A stretch of DNA of 14,746 bases from Gammaproteobacteria bacterium. GTDB taxonomy: Bacteria; Pseudomonadota; Gammaproteobacteria; SZUA-229. The DNA lies in contig JAOUPA010000037.1 in assembly GCA_029880105.1 (NCBI GenBank), forward strand, positions 1-14,746. The letters are read 5' to 3'. The notes below the pieces were generated by a model. That model was not told the DNA's origin. It ran no database searches and worked only from the letters and a program-made list of their open reading frames with translations. The translations under genes were made by a program, and so were the position numbers. Shown here piece after piece: positions 1 to 7,402 of this stretch (positions within the stretch are counted from its first letter, which is position 1; the number at the start of each line of letters is the position of its first letter).

Positions 1-127
1 TAACGCTGTGGTCTTCCTTGTAAGTAAACTCGCGCTTGCCAAAATCGGGCAGTAGCTCCTCTATCGCCGCCTGCCTGACCAGTTTTTTCAACTGATCAAG
101 GTCATCGCTGGGGAAATCTAATGACAT
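1..127 (-). CDS. Inositol monophosphatase family protein, N-terminal fragment
   Basis: The minus-strand frame opens at ATG 127 and runs off the left edge after 42 codons. It begins MSLDFPSDDLDQ and continues with an amphipathic helix, AAIEELLPDFGKREF, then YKEDHSV at the edge. A first helix followed by a Lys-(Glu/Ala)-Asp-x-Ser-Val stretch leading into a Thr-Glu-Ala-Asp metal motif is typical of Mg-dependent inositol-phosphate, histidinol-phosphate or 3'-phosphoadenosine phosphatases (SuhB, HisN and CysQ relatives). The decisive Asp/Glu motifs lie outside the window, so the substrate cannot be called. The gene starts 17 nt after the stop of the SDR gene and points the same way, so the two are probably co-transcribed. 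No strong Shine-Dalgarno is visible. A nearby alternative ATG at 138 is out of frame and hits a stop after six codons, which supports 127. Confidence 0.55.
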   Translation of the reverse strand, partial: MSLDFPSDDLDQLKKLVRQAAIEELLPDFGKREFTYKEDHSV

Positions 128-144
128 ATTGTTCGCATTTTTTA

Positions 145-837
145 TCACCATGGAATATCACTACCGTCGATATCGATAAAGCGTCCACTATCTTCGATTT
201 TCAGATTGCACAGGGTCTCGAACATCTGGCTCACACTCTCCTTTGTACTGATTTCTGCCTGCGGGCCACCCATATCGGTTTTCACCCAGCCCGGATGCAG
301 GGCAACGCATTTGATTCCCCTGTCGGCAAGATCGAGTGACATACTCTTGACCACGGCATTGAGTGCCGCCTTGCTGGAGCGGTAGATGTAGCTACCACCA
401 GAGGCATTGTATGCCATGCTGCCCATTTTGCTGCTCAGACAGGCGATGATTTTTTCCCCACCAATGGATAGCTGCTCAACAAACAGCTCAGACAACTTCA
501 TCGGCGCAATGCTATTAACCTTGAAGGTCTCCAGCCAGTCGTGGGCATCGACCTGGCCAAAACTATTTTTATCCGAGCCATATACACCGGCGTTATTGAT
601 CAGCATGTCGATGGCCTCGTGGCGTAGCTCATACGCCAGTGCCTGCAGGGTCGCCAGTTCAGACATATCCGCCAGATAGACCTTCACCCGGCCATTAGAT
701 AGCTGCGCCGTCGATAGCAGCTTCTCGGCACGTTGCGGGTGACGGCAGCAGGCCAGCACATCCCAGCCGTGATCCATACCATAGCGCACCATTTCCAGGC
801 CGATGCCACGGCTGGCACCGGTAACCAGTATTTTCAT
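145..837 (-). CDS. SDR family oxidoreductase (C-factor/CsgA-like)
   Basis: This 230-residue protein is a classical short-chain dehydrogenase/reductase, a soluble NAD(P)-dependent oxidoreductase. The cofactor motif TGASRGIG is at residues 6-13, NNAG at 81-84, a structural Asn at 108, catalytic Ser at 135/136 and the catalytic Tyr152-x3-Lys156. HPGWVKTDMGG follows at 181-191. This last motif and the compact length resemble the C-factor/CsgA-like subgroup, in which the physiological substrate is usually unknown. Length is normal and all catalytic residues are present, so it should be active. Cofactor preference cannot be fixed from sequence alone. The ATG at 837 has GAGGA about 9 nt upstream, a good ribosome binding site. 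The gene is divergent from the epimerase-like gene across a 99-bp gap and leads into the phosphatase-like gene 17 nt downstream. Confidence 0.88.
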   Translation of the reverse strand: MKILVTGASRGIGLEMVRYGMDHGWDVLACCRHPQRAEKLLSTAQLSNGRVKVYLADMSELATLQALAYELRHEAIDMLINNAGVYGSDKNSFGQVDAHDWLETFKVNSIAPMKLSELFVEQLSIGGEKIIACLSSKMGSMAYNASGGSYIYRSSKAALNAVVKSMSLDLADRGIKCVALHPGWVKTDMGGPQAEISTKESVSQMFETLCNLKIEDSGRFIDIDGSDIPW

Positions 838-936
838 TATTCTCTTTCCTCTTACCGTAGAACTGCAGGATGTTCGCTTGTGCCCACTACCAAATTATGC
901 AATATTTAATACAACTGTCTAATTCTGGGTTGAGTT
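838..936. promoter_or_regulatory. Divergent intergenic region with a possible plus-strand promoter
   Basis: These 99 bp separate the divergent SDR and epimerase-like genes, so promoters for both must start here unless they lie inside the genes. On the plus strand TTGTGC at 878-883 is followed after 17 bp by the AT-rich AATATT at 901-906. This is a weak but correctly spaced sigma70-like pair, about 30 bp upstream of the epimerase ATG. I see no equally good match for the SDR direction. There is no strong hairpin and no long inverted repeat. Confidence 0.3.
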
Positions 937-1980
937 ATGTCTCATTCTATCGTTGTGACCGGCGCCACCGGCTTTGTCGGCAGCCACGTTCTGGAAGAGC
1001 TGACCCAGATCGGTCACAAAGACCTGCATATTATCGCAGCCTGCCGCGACCGTCGAAAGCTTATTGCCGAATTTAGTGGCGAGGTACGCGAAGGCGACCT
1101 TCGTGACCCGGAGTATATGCACCGCGTGCTCACCGGTGCCGACATTGTTTGCCACTGCGCGGCGTGGTCTGCGGTATGGGGTAAAAAGAAGGAATCAAAA
1201 CAGCTTTATCTCGATCCATCACTCCAGCTCATCGACAAGGCACTGGAATGGCGAGTGAAGCGCTTTATTAATATCAGTACCACCAGTGCGGCCGCGCCAA
1301 AGTCATCCAGCAATGCCTACGCACCCGGCATATCACATCGCTTCTGGCCGCACCTGAACAACATTATCGCCATCGAAAACTATATGCAGGAAAATGCCCA
1401 CCGTGGTATGTCGATGGTGAATTTACGGCTGGGGATTTTTGCCGGCAGCCGCTATTCGCTGGGTATACTGCCGCTACTGCTACCCCGACTAAAAACACAC
1501 CTGGTACCGTGGGTCTCAGGCGGCAAAACCGGCCTACCGATCATCGATGGCAGGGATATTGGCCAGGCCTTTGTCCGCGCAGCACTGGCACCGCAGCTAC
1601 CGCCTTATGCCGCATTCAACATTGTTGGCCCTGAAATACCCACTGTGCGTGAAGTCATCGACTACATTGGTGACCACTTTGATTATCCCAGGCCACATTT
1701 CAGCGTACCTTTTTTTGCCGCCTATGGCGTCGCCTGGCTCATGGAAAGGCTCGACCCGCTGTTGCCGTGGGAGCCGCTAATCACGCGCAGCATTGTGCAC
1801 CTGCTGGAAGAGACCGGCGTCAGCAATAACCAGGCAAGAGAACTTTTGGGCTATAACCCGGAGATTCACTGGAAAGAAGCGGTACATCGGCAGATTACCG
1901 AGATGCAGCACAACCAGTTCAGGGGAATGAAAATGTTTAAGCCGATCAAATCCCTTTCGATCGGCGACAAAGAGAGTTAA
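937..1980 (+). CDS. NAD-dependent epimerase/dehydratase-like protein with degenerate active site
   Basis: This 347-residue extended-SDR protein has an N-terminal Rossmann motif TGATGFVGSHV at residues 8-18 and the DLRDPE strand at 54-59, where this family usually marks the second nucleotide contact. CHCAAWSAVWG at 72-82 and the NISTTSAAA strand at 112-120 also fit the 3-beta-HSD/dihydroflavonol-reductase side of the family. The family's YxxxK pair is missing. Aligning PHLNNIIAIE (138-147) to the usual P-Y-x-x-S-K-x-x-A-E puts His139 at Tyr and Ile143 at Lys. The frame is continuous there, so this is not a frameshift. The protein may bind NAD(P) without ordinary epimerase chemistry, or use other residues. 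The ATG at 937 has only a weak SD (GGGTTGAG). It is the only plus-strand gene here. Its stop overlaps the stop of the convergent gene downstream. Substrate unknown. Confidence 0.85.
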   Translation: MSHSIVVTGATGFVGSHVLEELTQIGHKDLHIIAACRDRRKLIAEFSGEVREGDLRDPEYMHRVLTGADIVCHCAAWSAVWGKKKESKQLYLDPSLQLIDKALEWRVKRFINISTTSAAAPKSSSNAYAPGISHRFWPHLNNIIAIENYMQENAHRGMSMVNLRLGIFAGSRYSLGILPLLLPRLKTHLVPWVSGGKTGLPIIDGRDIGQAFVRAALAPQLPPYAAFNIVGPEIPTVREVIDYIGDHFDYPRPHFSVPFFAAYGVAWLMERLDPLLPWEPLITRSIVHLLEETGVSNNQARELLGYNPEIHWKEAVHRQITEMQHNQFRGMKMFKPIKSLSIGDKES

Positions 1981-3710
1981 CCGAGATTGTAAAAACGATT
2001 CAGGTAGAACTGTTCGTACTGATCTGCAGGCAGTGCCTTGCTCCAGTAGTAGCCCTGGGCCAACGAGCAACCAACACTTTTGAGCATATTCAGCTGTCGT
2101 TCGTTTTCGATGCCCTCGGCAAGCAATTTCAGTTTCAGACCACGGGTCAGGCCAGCAATAGCCGTCACCACTGCCACGTCCTTTTCATTATCGGGCACAC
2201 CAGAGACAAATTTTTCGTCAACCTTGACGACATCAATCGGCAGGTCTTTAAGGTTGGTCAATGACGCAAAACCAATACCGAAATCATCGACGGCTATTTT
2301 TACACCCATATCGTGTAACTTGTTCAGTGTGGCCTCGATCTCGCCTTCACTACAGGTGAGTGTTGCTTCAGTAACTTCAATTGTTAACTCCGAACCCTCG
2401 ATTTCATACTTGTCCATTGCCTGTATAAAGGTCGCTGTCAGGTTACCATCTTTAAATTGCCTGGCCGCGAGATTAATGGAGACATTCGGATTTTCCATAC
2501 CGGCATCTTTCCAGACACGTAGCTGGTGGCAGATAGTCGTGATCATCCAGTCGCCAATCGCTACAATCAAACCACTCTCAATGGCCACTGGTATAAAGTC
2601 ATCCGGCTCAATCATGCCTTTTTCAGGGTGCTGCCAACGTAACAGCGCCTCGACACCGGCAATTTCATTGTTATGTACGTCTATTGTCGGCTGGTAATGA
2701 ATCACCAGCTCATTGTTATCCATTGCGTTACGTATACTGTTTTCCAGGTCCAGCCGTTCCATCGCTGTCACACTCATCTCCGGTTTATAAAACTGGAAGC
2801 AACGACGGCCATTTTCCTTGGCACGGAACATGGCGGTATCAGCATTCTTTAATAGTGTGCCTGCATCAGCACCATCATCTGGATACAGGGCAATGCCAAC
2901 ACTGGCACTAGTAAAGGTTTCCTGGTTATCCAGACGCACATTGTGCTCAAGCACTGTCGTCAGGTTATCGGCGATAGAAATGGCATCCTCAACACCATTA
3001 ACATTTTCAATGACGATGGCAAATTCATCGCCACCCAGACGTGCCACGGTATCGGCACGGCGTAGTGATTTCGACAACAGGTCACCCACGGCCTTGATCA
3101 GCAGATCACCGGCTTCATGACCAAAGGAATCATTGACCAGTTTAAAATCATCAATATCGACCACCATCAGTGCCAGTGATTCCCTATGCCGCTCTGCACG
3201 CGTCAGCGCCTGTTCCAGGCGATCAACGAACAGCAGGCGGTTGGGCAACTGGGTTAAGGAGTCTCTATATTCGAGGCGTTGAATCTTTCGTTCCGCTACC
3301 ACACGCTGCACGATGGTGCGAACACGGTGCTTGAGCACTGCCCATTTAATCGGTTTGGTGATGTAATCTACCGCGCCAACATCATAGGCACGTTCGACCG
3401 AGGCCTCATCATCCAGACCAGTAATCATCATCACAGGAATATCCGAATAACCCCGATCCTTGATCTGCTGACAGGTGGTAAAGCCGTCCAGGCCCGGCAT
3501 GATGGCATCCAGTAGAATGACCGCCGGCCTCTGTTTTTCCACGGCCCTGATCGCATCCAGTCCATCTTCAGCTTCTACAATTTCGTAGTTCTCATCTTCC
3601 AGCACGTGTCTAATCATCAGGCGGATAGATGGGTCATCGTCAGCCAGTAGTACGATCGGTTTTTCTTCGTCTTTTTGTTCGTTTTCGAAGAGGGAAACTA
3701 CATTACCCAT
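1977..3710 (-). CDS. Response regulator with GGDEF and EAL domains (cyclic-di-GMP turnover)
   Basis: This 577-residue protein has three domains. A receiver domain (about 18-135) carries the acidic cluster Asp24-Asp26, the phospho-acceptor Asp68, Thr97 and Lys119. A GGDEF domain (about 145-310) has the intact catalytic GGDEF at 226-230 and an RxxD inhibitory site at Arg217-Asp220, five residues upstream. An EAL domain (about 320-570) has Glu354-Ala-Leu, Asn413, Glu445, Asp475-Asp476, Lys496, Glu532 and Gln552. By family knowledge it should both make and degrade cyclic-di-GMP under phosphorelay control. Nothing obvious is missing, so the net direction cannot be predicted. It has no membrane segment and is probably cytoplasmic. 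The ATG at 3710 has GGAG 9 nt upstream. No histidine kinase gene is adjacent, so its partner is elsewhere. A promoter-like sequence and palindrome precede it. Confidence 0.93.
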   Translation of the reverse strand: MGNVVSLFENEQKDEEKPIVLLADDDPSIRLMIRHVLEDENYEIVEAEDGLDAIRAVEKQRPAVILLDAIMPGLDGFTTCQQIKDRGYSDIPVMMITGLDDEASVERAYDVGAVDYITKPIKWAVLKHRVRTIVQRVVAERKIQRLEYRDSLTQLPNRLLFVDRLEQALTRAERHRESLALMVVDIDDFKLVNDSFGHEAGDLLIKAVGDLLSKSLRRADTVARLGGDEFAIVIENVNGVEDAISIADNLTTVLEHNVRLDNQETFTSASVGIALYPDDGADAGTLLKNADTAMFRAKENGRRCFQFYKPEMSVTAMERLDLENSIRNAMDNNELVIHYQPTIDVHNNEIAGVEALLRWQHPEKGMIEPDDFIPVAIESGLIVAIGDWMITTICHQLRVWKDAGMENPNVSINLAARQFKDGNLTATFIQAMDKYEIEGSELTIEVTEATLTCSEGEIEATLNKLHDMGVKIAVDDFGIGFASLTNLKDLPIDVVKVDEKFVSGVPDNEKDVAVVTAIAGLTRGLKLKLLAEGIENERQLNMLKSVGCSLAQGYYWSKALPADQYEQFYLNRFYNLG

Positions 3711-3751
3711 AATAAGTGACTCCAGCGTATGACCAGTAAAATTAACCTGTA

Positions 3752-3776
3752 TTAGTCAGAACAATACCCTGACTAA
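3752..3776. repeat. 8-bp perfect inverted repeat upstream of the cyclic-di-GMP gene
   Basis: TTAGTCAG at 3752-3759 and CTGACTAA at 3769-3776 are perfect reverse complements separated by 9 nt. The repeat lies 42-66 bp before the ATG at 3710 and directly downstream of the predicted -10. It would cover about -3 to +22 of the transcript, fitting either an operator or a 5'-UTR hairpin. It has no T-run, so it is not an intrinsic terminator. Confidence 0.5.
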
Positions 3777-3779
3777 ATG

Positions 3780-3808
3780 AATATAATTCAAGATTGTAGC
3801 GCTTTCAC
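3780..3808 (-). promoter_or_regulatory. Predicted sigma70-like promoter for the REC-GGDEF-EAL gene
   Basis: On the minus strand, GTGAAA (3808-3803, 4 of 6 to TTGACA) is followed after exactly 17 bp by TATATT (3785-3780, 5 of 6 to TATAAT). The predicted transcript would begin near 3773, giving a leader of about 62 nt to the ATG at 3710. The pepN stop lies 88 bp upstream of this site and no strong intrinsic terminator is visible between them, so read-through from pepN is also possible. Confidence 0.4.
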
Positions 3809-3895
3809 GCATCCATGCATAAGAAAATGACGAAAATTCGACAGCTCAGATTCGTGAAATGATGAACGGCATCTTTTCATAGACCAAAGGAATTA

Positions 3896-6517
3896 TCAAT
3901 TCAGGCTTTTATCCACCAGTTCGTACACATCGCGCGATAACTGGGGCAACTGTTTTAGCCTGCCCAGCTCAGATTTCATCTGCATCTGTCGCTGCTGATC
4001 AAAACGCTTCCAGCGCGTCAGCGGTGTCGTCAGCCGCGAGGCAATTTGTGGATTCAGATCATTGAGCTGCTCGATATAACGACCCAGCAGGCGATAACCC
4101 TCTCCCGTCGGAACGTGGAAACAGATCGGATTACCCGAGCAGAACGCTCCCAGCAAAGAACGCACGCGGTTCGGATTTCTCAGGTCAAAATCCTTATGCT
4201 CGAACAGCTGCTCAACACGTTGTAGTGTATCGGCCTGTGGCGCAGTCGCCTGAATCGTGAACCACTTGTCCATGACCAGCTGGTCGTGCTGCCACTGCTG
4301 GTAGAAGGACTCGATTACCTGATCGCGTGATCTGCAGGCATGATGCACCAGTACGCGGAATGCCGCCAGCTGATCGGTCATATTGTCAGCCTGCTTAAAC
4401 TGCCGCAGCGCCAGTGCCTCACCCTGCTGATTACCACTGGCAACCATATACGACAGCGCTGTATTCTTCAGGGCACGCGCACCCATCGATGCAGGTGACA
4501 GGTCGTACTCGACCGATTCACAGCGCTGATAAGCTGCCTGCCAATCAGCAAAGAGATTCGCACCCAGTGCAGTTTCCATCTGCTTTTGTGCATGATGAAT
4601 CGCATCGACATCAACCACCTCCATCATCTCGGAAATATAGGCCTGTGATGGCAGGGTCAGTGCCCTGGCAGTGAGTGAACTATCCAGCGTTATATTCTGC
4701 AGCGTTTTCTGATAGGCCGAAATAATATAATCAGGTACCAATAATTCCTGATCACCGCTCACCGCATTCAGGATGATTCTAATTGCCAGTTGCTGACCGG
4801 CATCCCAGCGATTAAAACCATCGCTATCATTGGCAACACAGAAGGCCAGTTCTTCATCTGAGCGATCAAATTTAATTTTTACCGGTGCTGAAAAATCCCT
4901 TAATAATGAGAGTACTGGTTTTTCTTTTACTTCATCAAAAACAAAATGCTGTTCATCTTCGATTAAACGAAGTGTGTGTGAAGTATTTTTAGCGCCACCA
5001 TAGACCACTGGCATATCATCACCCGAAGCAGATAACAAGCCAACACGCACAGGAATATCAAAGGCCTGTTTGTTTTCCTGTTCAGGAGTTGCGGGTGTAG
5101 CCTGCTTTAAAGTCAGTCGATAACATTGAGCTGCTGCATCGTAAGACTCCAGCACCGAAATTTCGGGGGTGCCTGACTGTTTATACCAACGCCTGAACTG
5201 TTTGAGTTCGATACCGTTTGCCATTTCCATCGCACTAATAAAATCTTCCGTGGTCACGGCCTGGCCATCATGACGCTCAAAATACAGGTCCATGCCTTTT
5301 CTAAAACCTTCCTCGCCCAGAATGATGTGAATCATACGAATCACTTCTGCGCCCTTGTTATAAACCGTGACGGTGTAGAAGTTATTAATTTCAAGATAGG
5401 CATCCGGCTGGATCGGGTGCGCCATCGGCCCGGCATCTTCGGCAAACTGCGCAGTGCGCAATATATTCACATCATCAATACGTTTCGGTGTTGGCGCATT
5501 CATATCTGCAGTAAAACACTGGTCACGAAAAACCGTCAGGCCTTCCTTTAACGTTAGCTGGAACCAGTCACGACAGGTAACACGGTTACCGCTCCAGTTA
5601 TGAAAATACTCGTGCCCGATCACCGCTTCGATATTAATGAAATCCACATCGGTCGCAGTCTCTTTTTTTGCCAGTACGTATTTGGAATTAAAGACGTTCA
5701 GCCCCTTGTTCTCCATCGCGCCCATATTAAAGTCATCAACGGCAACAATGTTATACACATCCAGATCATACTCACGGCCATAAACCTGTTCATCCCACTG
5801 CATGGATTTAACCAGTGAGCGCATTGCATGATCACACTGATCGGTATTGTGGTGCTGCACATAAATACGCAAACAGACATTCCTGCCTGATATAGTTTTA
5901 AAATGATCTTCGATATATGCAAGATCACCTGCTACCAACGCAAACAGGTAACAGGGTTTCTTGAACGGGTCATCCCACCTTGCCCAGTGACGACCATTTT
6001 CAGAATCCCCCGAACCTGCCGGATTACCGTTCGACAGCAGTACCGGGTATTTTTCCTTATCGGCATAAATTGTCGTGGTAAATTTTGCCATAACATCCGG
6101 GCGATCAAGGAAGTAGGTAATCTTCCTGAAACCTTCCGCCTCGCACTGGGTACAGAAATTACCACTGGATTTATACAGGCCCTCAAGCGAGGTATTTTCC
6201 TGTGGCTTGATAATAGTCCTGATTTCCAGCTGGAACACAGCTGGTGCAGAAGGAATTGTCAGTTCGGTCTCGCCGATCTCATACTCAGAGCTATCAAGTA
6301 ATCTGCCATCAATCGAGACACCCTCAAGCATTAACTCTTCACCCTGTAGAACCAGCGGCTGCTCACCTGCGACGGCTTCATTTTTTTTCAGCGTTAAAGT
6401 GGAAGTAACCGTAGTTTGTTGTTCTTCGAGATTAAAAACCAAGTCCACATCGGTGATCCAGTAAGCGGGCTGGGTGTAATCTTTGAGGTAAATAGTCTGT
6501 GGTGTTGCGTCTTTCAT
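3896..6517 (-). CDS. pepN: Aminopeptidase N (M1 family zinc metallopeptidase)
   Basis: This 873-residue cytosolic aminopeptidase releases N-terminal residues from peptides in the last stage of protein turnover. Length is close to E. coli PepN (870). Numbered from the ATG at 6517, the substrate-anchoring GAMEN is at 266-270. The zinc site HEYFH has His302, Glu303 and His306, with the third ligand Glu325 in LKEGLTVF. YTVTVYNKGAEVIRM follows, with the transition-state Tyr. Family domains in order are an N-terminal beta domain, the thermolysin-like catalytic domain, a small beta domain and a C-terminal helical array. The frame extends seven codons upstream to a TTG at 6538, but the family N-terminus (short polar stretch, then YxLxDYxxPxYxITDVDL) fits ATG 6517 better. 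Neither start has a clear SD. A terminator lies 54 bp upstream, so pepN probably has its own promoter, which I could not identify. Confidence 0.96.
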   Translation of the reverse strand: MKDATPQTIYLKDYTQPAYWITDVDLVFNLEEQQTTVTSTLTLKKNEAVAGEQPLVLQGEELMLEGVSIDGRLLDSSEYEIGETELTIPSAPAVFQLEIRTIIKPQENTSLEGLYKSSGNFCTQCEAEGFRKITYFLDRPDVMAKFTTTIYADKEKYPVLLSNGNPAGSGDSENGRHWARWDDPFKKPCYLFALVAGDLAYIEDHFKTISGRNVCLRIYVQHHNTDQCDHAMRSLVKSMQWDEQVYGREYDLDVYNIVAVDDFNMGAMENKGLNVFNSKYVLAKKETATDVDFINIEAVIGHEYFHNWSGNRVTCRDWFQLTLKEGLTVFRDQCFTADMNAPTPKRIDDVNILRTAQFAEDAGPMAHPIQPDAYLEINNFYTVTVYNKGAEVIRMIHIILGEEGFRKGMDLYFERHDGQAVTTEDFISAMEMANGIELKQFRRWYKQSGTPEISVLESYDAAAQCYRLTLKQATPATPEQENKQAFDIPVRVGLLSASGDDMPVVYGGAKNTSHTLRLIEDEQHFVFDEVKEKPVLSLLRDFSAPVKIKFDRSDEELAFCVANDSDGFNRWDAGQQLAIRIILNAVSGDQELLVPDYIISAYQKTLQNITLDSSLTARALTLPSQAYISEMMEVVDVDAIHHAQKQMETALGANLFADWQAAYQRCESVEYDLSPASMGARALKNTALSYMVASGNQQGEALALRQFKQADNMTDQLAAFRVLVHHACRSRDQVIESFYQQWQHDQLVMDKWFTIQATAPQADTLQRVEQLFEHKDFDLRNPNRVRSLLGAFCSGNPICFHVPTGEGYRLLGRYIEQLNDLNPQIASRLTTPLTRWKRFDQQRQMQMKSELGRLKQLPQLSRDVYELVDKSLN

Positions 6518-6571
6518 AAACAGTATTATTCGTAACAAGATCTAGAAGGAAATTAGCTGATAAGGGTACAT

Positions 6572-6598
6572 AAAAAAAGCCCACGATTGTGGGCTTTT
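6572..6598 (-). terminator. Intrinsic terminator after tRNA-Pro
   Basis: A 10-bp perfect stem (GTGGGCTTTT at 6589-6598 with AAAAGCCCAC at 6575-6584) closes a 4-nt loop. On the minus strand it is followed by an uninterrupted run of Ts from 6578 to 6572. It lies 12 bp beyond the tRNA 3' end and ends transcription from the tRNA side before pepN. The hairpin carries A-runs on one side and Ts on the other, so weak bidirectional function is conceivable, but no plus-strand gene enters it. Confidence 0.9.
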
Positions 6599-6609
6599 CA
6601 AACTATTTT

Positions 6610-6686
<77 letters not shown>

Positions 6687-6763
6687 TAAAGGTCGCATAG
6701 GATACCTGAAACGGGGGTAAGTTATAAGATCAGAATTAAAAGTTTTTCGGGAAAAGCAGTGAA

Positions 6764-7120
6764 TTAGCTTTTGAAAAGAACCAGCAACTCTTCCAGTTCG
6801 GTTCTCATCTGACGCACGATCTGCTGGCTCTGGTTGTTATCATCCGCAACTTCTTCGCCAGTCAGTTTCTGGCGTGCACCACCTATGGTGTAACCCTGAT
6901 CATAAAGCAGGCTGCGAATCTGGCGAATCAGGATAACGTCATGACGCTGATAGTAACGACGATTACCACGACGTTTAACGGGTTTTAGCTGCGTGAACTC
7001 CTGCTCCCAGTAGCGCAGGACGTGTGATTTAACACCGCACAACTCACTGACTTCACCAATGGTGAAATAGCGTTTGCCCGGTATTGTTGGTAATTCGTTA
7101 TTGTTGCTCGCTTCCAGCAT
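6764..7120 (-). CDS. MerR family transcriptional regulator downstream of ihfA
   Basis: A 118-residue DNA-binding protein. The MerR winged helix-turn-helix spans about residues 17-88, with YFTIGEVSELCGVKSHVLRYWE at 18-39 as its recognition unit and KRRGNRRYYQRHD at 49-61 as the wing. After residue 97 there is a short helical, coiled-coil-like stretch rich in Gln, Leu and Glu, and then the protein ends. There is no cysteine cluster for metal binding and no ligand domain, so the inducer cannot be inferred. Small MerR proteins of this form are known directly after ihfA in Pseudomonas-like genomes, where I know of no established function. The ATG at 7120 lies inside ihfA, so the genes overlap by 23 nt and translation is probably coupled. 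The SD is weak (GAAG). Confidence 0.9.
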   Translation of the reverse strand: MLEASNNNELPTIPGKRYFTIGEVSELCGVKSHVLRYWEQEFTQLKPVKRRGNRRYYQRHDVILIRQIRSLLYDQGYTIGGARQKLTGEEVADDNNQSQQIVRQMRTELEELLVLFKS

Positions 7121-7400
7121 AAGCTTCTACTCGTTGCTTCAGTTTTTGACCTGGTCTGAATGTAACGACTCGACGGGCAGAGATTGGAATTTCTTCTCCT
7201 GTTTTAGGGTTACGACCGGGTCTTTCGGTCTTATCCCTGAGGATAAAATTGCCAAAACCTGAGAGTTTGACGTGATTAGCGTCACCCAGTGCTGCACGAA
7301 CTTCTTCAAAGAATAGTTCTACCAGTTCTTTGGCCTCACGTTTGTTGAGACCGAGTTCTTCGTACAGGCTTTCTGCCAAATCAGCTTTCGTTAATGCCAT
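7098..7400 (-). CDS. ihfA: Integration host factor subunit alpha
   Basis: A 100-residue nucleoid protein that pairs with IhfB and bends DNA sharply at specific sites, affecting transcription, recombination and replication. N-terminal helices carry ALTKADLAESLYEELGLNK. The body has VKLSGFGNFILRDK at 44-57, and the DNA-wrapping arm RPGRNPKTGEEIPI at 60-73 includes the intercalating Pro65, as in E. coli IhfA. The conserved RRVVTFRPGQKLK stretch follows at 76-88. The arm sequence and the position after pheT favour IhfA over HU or IhfB. The ATG at 7400 follows the pheT stop by 2 nt, with GGGAG five nt before it, so it is translated from the pheST message. Its end overlaps the MerR gene by 23 nt. 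Confidence 0.97.
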   Translation of the reverse strand: MALTKADLAESLYEELGLNKREAKELVELFFEEVRAALGDANHVKLSGFGNFILRDKTERPGRNPKTGEEIPISARRVVTFRPGQKLKQRVEAYAGSEQQ

Positions 7401-7402
7401 AC

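Noticed and set aside
2080..3120. Long plus-strand open frames opposite the REC-GGDEF-EAL gene
   Set aside because: They are antisense to a clear multi-domain gene, show no family resemblance and have low-complexity Ser-rich content typical of shadow frames.
3830..3895. Terminator after pepN
   Set aside because: Only 4-bp stems are present and no T-run follows a stable hairpin.
6699..6727. Possible tRNA-Pro promoter (TTATAA, 17 bp, TATCCT)
   Set aside because: Only 3 of 6 and 4 of 6 matches. Plausible by position, but not distinguishable from chance.
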